From: Mycolicibacterium sp. CR10
Lineage (GTDB): Bacteria; Actinomycetota; Actinomycetes; Mycobacteriales; Mycobacteriaceae
DNA: 64,000 bases
NCBI RefSeq assembly: GCF_005222675.1
Contig: NZ_STGE01000024.1
Location: 124,001-188,000 of the forward strand
Direction: 5' to 3'
The notes under the pieces are model-generated. The model saw nothing but the letters and a program-made list of their open reading frames with translations. It was not told where the DNA came from and ran no database searches. How positions within the stretch are numbered: position 1 is the first letter of the stretch; each line of letters begins with the position of its first letter. Positions 16,223 through 23,608 of the stretch are shown one piece after another. The position numbers were made by a program, and so were the translations under genes.

Positions 16223-17407
16223 ATGGATTTCTCACGAGTGCAACTCGATGACGACGACCAGAAGTTCCAGGACGAGGCGCGCAGATTCCTCAGTGAGTTG
16301 GTTACCGAGGAGGTGCTGCGACGCGACCGGGAGACCGGCGACAACTTCGACGAGGGCGTGCACCTTGCGCTCGGCGCGTCCGGCTACCTGGAGCGCGAGT
16401 GGAAACCCCGCTCGGAGCACGCCTTCACCCGCATCCAGCGTCGGATCTGGGACCTGGAGAAGCGCCGCGCCCACGTGCCGTGGGTGACGTCGGGGACCAC
16501 GGCGATGATTGTCAAGTCGGTGGAGAAGTTCGGTTCGCCGGAGGTCAAAGACGAAGTGCTGCCGCGGGTCTACAGCGGTCACGTGCGGCTGTGTCTGGGC
16601 TACACCGAACCCGACGGGGGTTCCGATGTGGCGACGTGCAAGACGCGCGCGGTGCGCGACGGTGACCAGTGGGTCATCAACGGGTCGAAGATGTTCACCA
16701 CCGGCGCGCACAACTGCCAGTACGTGTTCCTCATCACGAACACCGATCCGTCGGCTCCGAAGCACAAGAGCCTCACCATGTTCCTGGTTCCCCTCGATGC
16801 GCCGGGTGTCGAGATCCAGGGAATCCGGACCGTCGACGGCGACCGCACCAACATCGTCTACTACAGCGACGTCCGCGTGCCGGACAAGTACCGGCTCGGT
16901 GAGGTCAACGGTGGCTGGACGGTGGTCCGGGAACCGCTCGACGCTGAACACGGTGCCGTGGACGCGGCCGTCGACGGTCTGGCCGACGTGTCGATCATGA
17001 TGCACCAGGCGGGCTTCATGGCCGCCGCGGTGGACAAGGCGGCGGCGACGTCGACCGTCGCGAATCCCAACGGCCGCAGGCTCATCGACGACGGTGCGGT
17101 CGGCTACCGGCTGGGCCGTTGTGTCGCCAGGTTGGAGGCGTCACTGTCTGCGCCCAGCATCTTCGGCCGGGTGGCGCTCGCACAGACGATGCGCGACATT
17201 GCCCCCGACCTCATGGATATCCTCGGCGCCGCATCGGCGCTGCCCAGCGGCACCGACGGGGCGGCCGACGACGGGGCAGCCGAGTACGCCTACCGGTTCG
17301 CGCCGCTATTCGGGATCTACGGCGGCACCCTTGAGGTGTTCCGCAACATGATCGCGCAGTACGTGCTGGGTCTCGGCAAGCCCAACTACTCGCCCGCCAA
17401 AACCTAG
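16223..17407 (+). CDS. acyl-CoA dehydrogenase-family protein, large subunit-like
   Basis: 394 residues. The FAD-binding middle domain is clear: LGYTEPDGGSDVATCKTRA and GSKMFTTGAHN. The C-terminal motif is IYGGTLEVFRN, where the usual catalytic glutamate position of medium/short-chain ACADs (Tyr-Glu-Gly-Thr) is Gly. The base may lie elsewhere or in the partner subunit encoded just upstream. With 15179-16219 it should introduce a 2,3-double bond into a CoA ester using FAD. Last gene of the operon; a hairpin begins 1 bp after its TAG. Confidence 0.9.
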   Translation: MDFSRVQLDDDDQKFQDEARRFLSELVTEEVLRRDRETGDNFDEGVHLALGASGYLEREWKPRSEHAFTRIQRRIWDLEKRRAHVPWVTSGTTAMIVKSVEKFGSPEVKDEVLPRVYSGHVRLCLGYTEPDGGSDVATCKTRAVRDGDQWVINGSKMFTTGAHNCQYVFLITNTDPSAPKHKSLTMFLVPLDAPGVEIQGIRTVDGDRTNIVYYSDVRVPDKYRLGEVNGGWTVVREPLDAEHGAVDAAVDGLADVSIMMHQAGFMAAAVDKAAATSTVANPNGRRLIDDGAVGYRLGRCVARLEASLSAPSIFGRVALAQTMRDIAPDLMDILGAASALPSGTDGAADDGAAEYAYRFAPLFGIYGGTLEVFRNMIAQYVLGLGKPNYSPAKT

Positions 17408-17408
17408 G

Positions 17409-17455
17409 GATTCGGCGTCTTTGGTCGCTCTGGCGTTGACCAAATACGCGAAATC
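17409..17455. terminator. conserved hairpin repeat, family B copy 1
   Basis: 18-bp arms GATTCGGCGTCTTTGGTC (17409-17426) and GACCAAATACGCGAAATC (17438-17455), 3 mismatches, between the convergent acyl-CoA dehydrogenase (stop 17407) and thiolase-like gene (stop 17458). Similar sequence (TTCGGCGTAGTTGGTC...) forms the hairpins at 37381-37420 and 47923-47974. Probably a bidirectional terminator. Confidence 0.7.
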
Positions 17456-17457
17456 GC

Positions 17458-18603
17458 TCAGGTGGTGAGGATCGTCGCGCCCGCGGTACCTGGTGCGCCA
17501 TACAGCTGAGCGAAGCCGACTTTCGGCTCGCCGGGGATCTGGCGGTCGCCGGCCTCGCCGCGGAGTTGGCGGACGATCTCGTGGAGCTGCCGTAGTCCGG
17601 ATGCCCCGATCGGCTCGCCATTGGCGAGTAGGCCGCCGTCGGTGTTGACCGGCATCGAGCCACCGATCTCGGTGGCGCCCTCGGCGATCAGCTTCTCCTG
17701 ATCACCGTCGGCGCAGAAACCGGCTTCGGCCATGTGGATGACCTCCGCCCCGGCGTCGGTGTCCTGCAACTGGATCACGTCGACATCGGACGGCTCGATG
17801 CCGGCCTTCTCGAACGCCGCGCGCGCGGCGTACACCGTGGGTGCCACGTCCTCGTCGACAGGAGCGAACGTGGTGTTGACCTCGTAGGCGCCGTACTTGC
17901 GGGTGCGCACCTCGACGGCGCGGACAAACACCGGCTTGGTGGTGTAACGGTGCGCGAGGTCCGCCCGGCACATCACGACCGCGGCCGCCCCCTCGTCCGG
18001 GGAGCAGAACATGTATTGCGTCAGTGGGTAGTTGAGCATCGGAGAGTCCAGGATCGCGTCCTCGGCCATCGGCTTACGCCGAAACGCGTTCGGGTTCAGC
18101 GCGCCGTTGCGGAGATTCTTATTGACCACCCGGGCCAGCGTCTGATGGCTGATGCCGTGCTCGTGCATGTAGCGGTTGGCCTTCATGCCGAAGAACTGCG
18201 TGGTCAGGTACTGGCCGTTCTCGGCGTACCAGCGCGGCATGCCCACCAGCGCCGGGTCTTCGGTGAAGGCGCCGCGGGGATGCTTGTCCAGCCCGACCGC
18301 GATACCGATGTCGTAGTCGCCCAATCGGATTCCGTCGGCGCACATCTTCGTGGCGCTGGCTGCGGTCGCACATGCGTTGAAGACGTTGGTGAAGGGGATG
18401 CCGGACAGGCCGACCATTCCGACGATGGCGTCCGGATTGGCGACCGTCCAACTGCCGCCGACCCCGAACTGGATGTCATTCCATGTCACTCCCGCATCCG
18501 CGACGGCGGCGGTGATGGCATCGACGCCCATCTCCATCGCGGACTTTCCGTCGAAACGGCCGAACGGGTGCAGTCCCACCCCGATGATCGCAACGTCGTG
18601 CAT
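17458..18603 (-). CDS. thiolase-like lipid-transfer/aldolase-family protein (SCP2-thiolase type)
   Basis: 381 residues; ATG 18603 with AAGGAT upstream. The N-terminal thiolase fold is clear, with Cys78 in VFNACATAASATK at the nucleophile position, and NTDGGLLANGEPIGASG near the C-terminus. The last thiolase motif, normally Cys-x-Gly-Gly-Gly, is LYGAPGTAG: Tyr368 replaces the second catalytic cysteine. That pattern is known from Ltp2-type enzymes that perform retro-aldol cleavage in steroid side-chain degradation, usually with a DUF35 partner; no DUF35 gene is adjacent. Thiolase or aldolase activity is therefore open. The upstream operator (18647-18667) places it in the island regulon. Confidence 0.85.
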   Translation of the reverse strand: MHDVAIIGVGLHPFGRFDGKSAMEMGVDAITAAVADAGVTWNDIQFGVGGSWTVANPDAIVGMVGLSGIPFTNVFNACATAASATKMCADGIRLGDYDIGIAVGLDKHPRGAFTEDPALVGMPRWYAENGQYLTTQFFGMKANRYMHEHGISHQTLARVVNKNLRNGALNPNAFRRKPMAEDAILDSPMLNYPLTQYMFCSPDEGAAAVVMCRADLAHRYTTKPVFVRAVEVRTRKYGAYEVNTTFAPVDEDVAPTVYAARAAFEKAGIEPSDVDVIQLQDTDAGAEVIHMAEAGFCADGDQEKLIAEGATEIGGSMPVNTDGGLLANGEPIGASGLRQLHEIVRQLRGEAGDRQIPGEPKVGFAQLYGAPGTAGATILTT

Positions 18604-18646
18604 GGCGGGAGATCCTTTCGACTCAGACCGGCCGCGGCGACTTGGT

Positions 18647-18667
18647 CAACCGTAAATATTACAGTAA
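18647..18667. promoter_or_regulatory. 21-bp island operator, copy 3
   Basis: On the minus strand it reads TTACTGTAA, TAT, TTACGGTTG; it is close to copy 4 (ATACTGTAA, TGT, TTACTGTTG). It lies 44 bp upstream of the thiolase-like gene's ATG and just beyond the thioesterase stop (18674), giving the thiolase its own promoter and regulation although the thioesterase lies upstream on the same strand. Confidence 0.7.
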
Positions 18668-18673
18668 CGCCTT

Positions 18674-19492
18674 TCAGTAAGAAACCGGCCTGCGTCGCAC
18701 CAGCTGCGCCTGCTGGATGGTGGCCACCGGGCCTGTCTCGTCGAAGAGGGTCCCGCGGGAGATACCGACTCCATCTCGGCCGTAATGGTTTTCGGAGCGC
18801 ACCCCGATCCACGGTCCGTCGGGTAGCCGGTGGATATGCACCGCGAGGTCGGTGTTGAGGAACGTCCACTCGGCGGGCTCGAGACGCGTGCCCATCCCGT
18901 TGGCGATGTCGGCCACCGCGAACAGTTGTTGGGTCGGCGTCATCGTCTCGCCCGCGACCAGATCGACCAGCGGCCTGGCCCAGCATTCCGCCTGAAGGCT
19001 GTGGAGGATGTCGTTGACCCAGCGCCAGTCCAGGCTGTGGATGTAGGTCTGATTCGCGTCGCTGCTGGCGTCGCGGCGCCGCCCCTCGGCGACCGGTCGC
19101 AGCGGGGCGGCGGGGGTGAAGTGCAGTTCGTCGCTGTCGCTGAACTGGAACCGCCACGCGGAAGCCTTGGCCACCGGCCTGGGTCGGCCGTCCGGTCCGG
19201 GCGCCAACATCTCGGCGCCGATCAGCTCGATCATCGTGCCCGGACGCTCGACCCGAGCACGCACCCACAGCGGGTCAGTGACCGGCACCGGCCCCAGGAG
19301 GTCGACCACGACCCGGCTGATGCGGGAGTCCTCACGTGGCGCGCAGTGCTCGATCGCGCGGACCAGCAGCGCCGCGACCGGCGAGGCATTCTGCATCGTG
19401 GCCGCCCAGGTGCTGACCACATGGCCGGACGCAGCGAACCTGTGCCCGACGGGGTCGTCGGGATCGATCAGGTCGTAGTAGGCGTCGGTCAC
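18674..19492 (-). CDS. acyl-CoA thioesterase-family protein (double hotdog)
   Basis: 272 residues, GTG 19492 with AGGA upstream. TesB-like double hotdog: an N-terminal half with GHVVSTWAATMQNAS and VVVDLLGPVPVTDPLWV, and a C-terminal half with TFLNTDLAVHIHRLPDGPWIG split around the second hotdog helix, plus the end motif SRGTLFDETGPVA. It would hydrolyse an acyl-CoA to free CoA or recycle dead-end thioesters. It is upstream of the thiolase-like gene on the same strand. An inverted repeat at 19540-19560 lies 48 bp before its start. Confidence 0.82.
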   Translation of the reverse strand: MTDAYYDLIDPDDPVGHRFAASGHVVSTWAATMQNASPVAALLVRAIEHCAPREDSRISRVVVDLLGPVPVTDPLWVRARVERPGTMIELIGAEMLAPGPDGRPRPVAKASAWRFQFSDSDELHFTPAAPLRPVAEGRRRDASSDANQTYIHSLDWRWVNDILHSLQAECWARPLVDLVAGETMTPTQQLFAVADIANGMGTRLEPAEWTFLNTDLAVHIHRLPDGPWIGVRSENHYGRDGVGISRGTLFDETGPVATIQQAQLVRRRPVSY

Positions 19493-19539
19493 GTCCGGTC
19501 CTGTCTTTCCGCGCGGAGGTCGCCAGCCGCAGGATAGGG

Positions 19540-19560
19540 TTGCACTTATCGAAAGTACAA
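19540..19560. promoter_or_regulatory. inverted repeat upstream of thioesterase
   Basis: TTGCACTTA, TCG, AAAGTACAA: 7 of 9 arm positions pair. Same 9-3-9 geometry as the island operator but a different sequence; its core ACTT-5 bp-AAGT resembles the repeat at 7059-7079. It sits between the thioesterase start and the end of the NYN-domain gene, where the thioesterase promoter should be. Confidence 0.4.
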
Positions 19561-19579
19561 CGGGATGCCTTTCAAGTCG

Positions 19580-19954
19580 TCACCGCGGGTCGATCAGATC
19601 CCGCAGGCGTTCGGCTGGGCACACGGCCGCGCCGGCTGACCGGACCCGATCGGCCAGGCTGCGGTCCGAGGTCGCCACCAGGATCTGGGCGGGATGCGCG
19701 TCGGCGCAGACCATCCGGACGATCTCGTCGTCGGCGGAGTTCGGCGCGGCCGCCGGAGCGTGGGTCACGGTGACCGTCGCCGACTCGATCGGCGTCGACG
19801 GAGGCTGCTCGAACACGACGGTCACATCGACGTCTTCGGTGACCGCCCAGCGCGCCACACTGTCGACGAGGGCGGTCATCGCGGCCTGCCGGTCGCGCCA
19901 CCAGCCGTCCGGACGGGTGCCGATCACGTTCATTCCGTCGACAATCCAACGCAC
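19580..19954 (-). CDS. YacP-like NYN-domain (PIN-type) RNase-family protein
   Basis: 124 residues from GTG 19954. RWIVDGMNVIG at the N-terminus carries the first acidic residue of NYN/PIN folds; further acids follow in DVTVVFEQ, DDEIVRM and ATSDRSLADRV, the arrangement of a metal-dependent nuclease. YacP-like NYN proteins are predicted ribonucleases. It is divergent from the molybdopterin oxidoreductase (20000), with 45 bp between. It is a housekeeping-type actinobacterial gene and probably not part of the catabolic set. Confidence 0.8.
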   Translation of the reverse strand: MRWIVDGMNVIGTRPDGWWRDRQAAMTALVDSVARWAVTEDVDVTVVFEQPPSTPIESATVTVTHAPAAAPNSADDEIVRMVCADAHPAQILVATSDRSLADRVRSAGAAVCPAERLRDLIDPR

Positions 19955-19999
19955 CCGGCACAGACTAGCCGGGTAGGTCGTCGGAGAAAGGCTCCTCGT

Positions 20000-22186
20000 A
20001 TGGCTGGGATGGTTGAACACAAGGTCACGTTCTGCAGGATCTGCGAGCCGCTGTGCGGCATGATCGCCACCGTCGAGGACGGCAAGCTGACCGCGCTGCG
20101 GCCCGACAAGGATCACCCACTGTCGGCGGGGTTCGCCTGCCAGAAGGGCATCGCGTTCACCGAGGTCGTCAATGACCCCGATCGCGTCACCACGCCGCTG
20201 CGCCGCACGGCCGACGGGTTCGAGGAAGTGACCTGGGACGAGGCGATGACGGACATCGCCGCTCGGCTCTCGCGGGTGGTGCGGAAGCACGGACCCGGTG
20301 CGGTGGGCTGGTACATGGGCAATCCGGGGGCGTTCAGTTACGCCCACGTGCTGTCGATCATGGCGTTCATCAAAGGCATCGGCCGTGGCAGCCACTTCTT
20401 CACGGCGTCCTCGCAGGACACCAACTGCCGGCTGATGGCCAGCCAACTGTTGTACGGGACGCCCATCTCGGTGCCGATCCCGGATCTGACGCGAACGGAT
20501 CTGCTCGTCGTCGTGGGCGCGAATCCCGTCGTGTCCCATGGCAGTTTCCTCACCGCGCCGCGGATCAAGGACCGCATGCACGACATCGTCAAGCGCGGGG
20601 GCCGGGTGATCGTGATCGATCCGCGCAAGACCGAGACCGCAGCCCAGTTCGAGTGGCTGGGCATCGTCCCGGACACCGATGCAATGCTGCTGCTGTCGCT
20701 GCTGCAGGTGATGTTCGCCGAAGGGTTGGCGCACCCGGACCACATCGTTTCGCTCGCCGACGGGCTGGACTGGCTACGGGCGCAGGTCGCGCCGTTCACC
20801 CCCGAGGCGACGGCGCCGCACACCGGCGTCGAGGCCGACGTCGTGCGCGGTCTGGCGCGCGACCTGGCGGCCACCCCGCGCGCGGCCGTGTACGGACGCC
20901 TCGGCACCTGCGTGGGCAGGTACGGCACGCTGACGTCGTATCTGCTCGACGTCGTCAATCTGGTCGCGGGCAATCTGGACAAGCCGGGGGGCTCGGTCAT
21001 CAGCGGACTGGGGGTGCCGGCTCAGCGGTGGATGAACGTGGCCATGGGGGCCCTGCTGCGGCGCACGTACCGGCGCAAGCGGTCCCGTATCGGTGGCTTC
21101 CGGTCGATCATCGGCTCCGAACCGGCCGCGCTGATGGCCAAGGAGATGACCTCGCCCGGGGAGCGTCAGATCCGGGCCATGTTCATCAGCGCAGGAAACC
21201 CGGTGCTGTCGGTACCCAACGGCGACGAACTCGAGTCGGCGCTCGATGCGCTGGATCTGTCTGTGGCCCTTGACTTCTACGTGACCGAGACGACCGCGCA
21301 CTGCGATTATGTGCTGCCCGTGACGACGATGTACGAGCGCGACGATTTTCCGCTGGTCTTTCAACCGTTCCAGGCGACGCCGTTCCGTCAGGCCACCGAG
21401 GCCGTCGTCGAGCCGATCGGGCAGGCCCGTCAGGAGTGGGAGATCGTCGGTGAACTGATCCGTCGGGTCGCCGACGAGTCGCGGGTGTTCTCTGTCATCC
21501 GCGCGTCGGGTTCTGCGATGCGACGGCTCGGCGTCCCGTTCACACCGCGGAAGTTCGCTGACGGGATCATCAGGGTCGCGGCCGGTGGTGACCGGTTCGG
21601 CCTGCGCCGCGGCGGGCTCACCTTCGGGCGCCTGACACGGGACCATGCGCACGGGACACTGATCACACAGCATCTGAGAACCGGGGTGCTGAGGGAGGCG
21701 ATCGCCTATCCGCGGGGCCGGATCCGGTTGGCGCACGACGACATCGCGGCCGAGATCGCGGCGGCGTCGGGACTGCAGCAGCCGGGAGAGGCGTACCCGC
21801 TGCGGATGATCGGGATGCGCGAGCCGCGTTCGGAGAACTCGTGGATGCACAACGCTCCGCTGCTCATGCGTGGCGACCGTGGCCACCATGGGCTGATGAA
21901 CGCCGACGACGCCGCCGAGCTGCAGATCGACGACGGCAGCGTGGTCGAGGTGAGCTCGCCCTACGGGACCATCACGGTGCCCGTCACCCTGACCAAGGAC
22001 ATCATGGCCGGCGTGATCGCCGTGCCGCACGGCTGGGGTCACAAGGGAACGGGCGGCTGGAAACTGGCCAACAAGGCCGGCGGTGCGAACGTCAACCGAC
22101 TGACGTCGAGCGACCCGCAGGATGTCGAATCCCTCTCGGGCATGGCGTGGTTGACGGGCGTCCCGGTCCGCGTCTCACCCACCTGA
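20000..22186 (+). CDS. molybdopterin-dependent oxidoreductase (formate dehydrogenase/nitrate reductase-like)
   Basis: 728 residues, ATG 20000 after GGAGAAAGG. DMSO-reductase superfamily: an N-terminal [4Fe-4S] motif C12-x2-C15-x3-C19-x27-C47 (FCRICEPLCG ... GFACQKG). Cys143 in DTNCRLMAS is a candidate molybdenum ligand, and a C-terminal molydopterin-dinucleotide domain includes HGWGHKGTGG. No signal peptide and no small redox subunit nearby, so it is presumably cytoplasmic and uses a general electron carrier. The substrate is unknown. It ends at a family A hairpin. Confidence 0.88.
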   Translation: MAGMVEHKVTFCRICEPLCGMIATVEDGKLTALRPDKDHPLSAGFACQKGIAFTEVVNDPDRVTTPLRRTADGFEEVTWDEAMTDIAARLSRVVRKHGPGAVGWYMGNPGAFSYAHVLSIMAFIKGIGRGSHFFTASSQDTNCRLMASQLLYGTPISVPIPDLTRTDLLVVVGANPVVSHGSFLTAPRIKDRMHDIVKRGGRVIVIDPRKTETAAQFEWLGIVPDTDAMLLLSLLQVMFAEGLAHPDHIVSLADGLDWLRAQVAPFTPEATAPHTGVEADVVRGLARDLAATPRAAVYGRLGTCVGRYGTLTSYLLDVVNLVAGNLDKPGGSVISGLGVPAQRWMNVAMGALLRRTYRRKRSRIGGFRSIIGSEPAALMAKEMTSPGERQIRAMFISAGNPVLSVPNGDELESALDALDLSVALDFYVTETTAHCDYVLPVTTMYERDDFPLVFQPFQATPFRQATEAVVEPIGQARQEWEIVGELIRRVADESRVFSVIRASGSAMRRLGVPFTPRKFADGIIRVAAGGDRFGLRRGGLTFGRLTRDHAHGTLITQHLRTGVLREAIAYPRGRIRLAHDDIAAEIAAASGLQQPGEAYPLRMIGMREPRSENSWMHNAPLLMRGDRGHHGLMNADDAAELQIDDGSVVEVSSPYGTITVPVTLTKDIMAGVIAVPHGWGHKGTGGWKLANKAGGANVNRLTSSDPQDVESLSGMAWLTGVPVRVSPT

Positions 22187-22193
22187 CCCCCTC

Positions 22194-22260
22194 TCCGCCG
22201 AAATGGCATTCCAGCAGCGAAAGTGCGAGTGTGGGCCTGCTGGAATGCCATTTCGGCGGA
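22194..22260. terminator. conserved hairpin repeat, family A copy 2 (perfect 24-bp arms)
   Basis: Arms 22194-22217 (TCCGCCGAAATGGCATTCC...) and 22237-22260 pair perfectly over 24 bp, with a 19-nt loop containing AAAGTGCGAGTG. It lies 7 bp after the oxidoreductase stop and 8 bp before the convergent CoA-transferase stop. The strongest of the family A copies (others 8301, 45449); a probable bidirectional terminator. Confidence 0.8.
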
Positions 22261-22268
22261 ATTGGGGG

Positions 22269-23495
22269 CTAGGCGATGGCGCCGCTGTCCTTGAGCGCCT
22301 CGATGCGGTCCCACTCCAGCCCGATCTCCATCAGAACGATCTCGGTGTGTTCGGAGGCCTGCGGCGCGCGCGTCGTTTCCAGAGGCTCGTGGTTGAACTG
22401 CACCGGCCCGCGGACCACCTTGAACGGCTCCCCGCCGTCGCTGGCCTCGACCTCGACGATCATGTCGTTGGCGATGGCCTGCTCGTCGGAGGCCAGATCG
22501 ACGAGGCTCTGGAACGGCGCCCACTGACCCTTCATGGTCTTGAGGTGCTCGCGCCAGTAGTCGAACGGCTTGCTGCGGATCGCTTCGGTGATCAATTCCG
22601 CTGCCGCCTGGGCATTCTGGATGAGCGGCATGACCTCGGAGAACCGCGGGTCGTCAGCCAGTTCCGGCAAGCCGAGGTGCTCGAAGGCGTCGCGGATGTA
22701 CCCGGTCGGGCTGACGATGCACAGGTTGATGGTGCCGCCGTCGGAGGTCAGGAAGTTGCCGAGGAACGGGTTGACGGTCGGGCCGATGGAATCCGGCATC
22801 AGTGACCTCATCGTCTCGCCGGTTTCCATGCCCTGGGTGACGCTGGCGCCGGCGGCCCACCACGCCGTGCTCATCAGCGACACGTCGAGCTCGAGCGCCT
22901 CGCCCGTCCGCTCGCGGTGGAACAGTGCCGCGGAGATGCCCCCGGCGATGTTCATCCCGCCGATCGAGTCCCCGAACGCCGGAATGCCTTGTGACAGCGC
23001 ACCACCGAGCGCCTCCGGGGTCAGGGCGTGCCCGACGCCGCTGCGCGTCCAGAACGCTGTGCCGTCGAAGCCGCCGACGAGACGTTCCGGCCCCTTGTCG
23101 CCGTAGGCGCTGCCCCGCGCGTAGATGATCTCGGGGTTCACCGCGCGGATGTGCTCGATGTCGAACTTGTTCTTCTGCCGGGCCTGGGGCATGTAATTGG
23201 TGAGGAACACGTCGGCGGTCTTGGCGATCTCGTAGAGCACCTCCTGCCCGTCGGCGGTCGAGACGTCGATTCCGACGCTGCGCTTTCCGCGGTTGGGGTG
23301 TTCGATCAATGGGTGCCGATTGGGGTCCAGCTGGAACCCGCCCATGTTGATGAAGCCACGCTGGGTGTCCCCGCGCACCGGATGCTCGATCTTGATCACG
23401 TCGGCGCCCCAGTCGGCGAGTATCGCGCCGGCCGCGGGCACGAAGGTGAACTGGGCTACCTCGAGGACTCGGACGCCCTCCATCACCTTGATCAA
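22269..23495 (-). CDS. class III CoA-transferase (CaiB/BaiF family)
   Basis: 408 residues. It begins at TTG 23495, supported by GGAAGGG about 7 bases upstream; in-frame GTG 23486 and ATG 23483 lack such a site. Family III signature: VLEVAQFTFVPAAGAILADWG near the N-terminus, IKIEHPVRGD, the catalytic-aspartate segment FGDSIGGMN and LDVSLMSTAWW. It moves CoA between an acyl-CoA and a free acid, avoiding ATP use. Divergent from the aldehyde dehydrogenase at 23609 with operator copy 4 in the gap, so both probably respond to the island regulator. Confidence 0.92.
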   Translation of the reverse strand: MIKVMEGVRVLEVAQFTFVPAAGAILADWGADVIKIEHPVRGDTQRGFINMGGFQLDPNRHPLIEHPNRGKRSVGIDVSTADGQEVLYEIAKTADVFLTNYMPQARQKNKFDIEHIRAVNPEIIYARGSAYGDKGPERLVGGFDGTAFWTRSGVGHALTPEALGGALSQGIPAFGDSIGGMNIAGGISAALFHRERTGEALELDVSLMSTAWWAAGASVTQGMETGETMRSLMPDSIGPTVNPFLGNFLTSDGGTINLCIVSPTGYIRDAFEHLGLPELADDPRFSEVMPLIQNAQAAAELITEAIRSKPFDYWREHLKTMKGQWAPFQSLVDLASDEQAIANDMIVEVEASDGGEPFKVVRGPVQFNHEPLETTRAPQASEHTEIVLMEIGLEWDRIEALKDSGAIA

Positions 23496-23552
23496 GTCGA
23501 TCCCTTCCGACGACGATGTCGAGCTGCTGTGCGAGAGTCTAGCGGAGGATCA

Positions 23553-23573
23553 ATACTGTAATGTTTACTGTTG
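23553..23573. promoter_or_regulatory. 21-bp island operator, copy 4
   Basis: ATACTGTAA, TGT, TTACTGTTG: perfect left arm, right arm 6 of 9 to TTACAGTAT. Placed midway between the divergent CoA-transferase (start 23495) and aldehyde dehydrogenase (start 23609). An ATG at 23561 falls inside the palindrome, which argues against using it as a start codon. Confidence 0.75.
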
Positions 23574-23608
23574 TTCGTCCGAGAACGCATGCCGCCGAAG
23601 AGGCCCAG

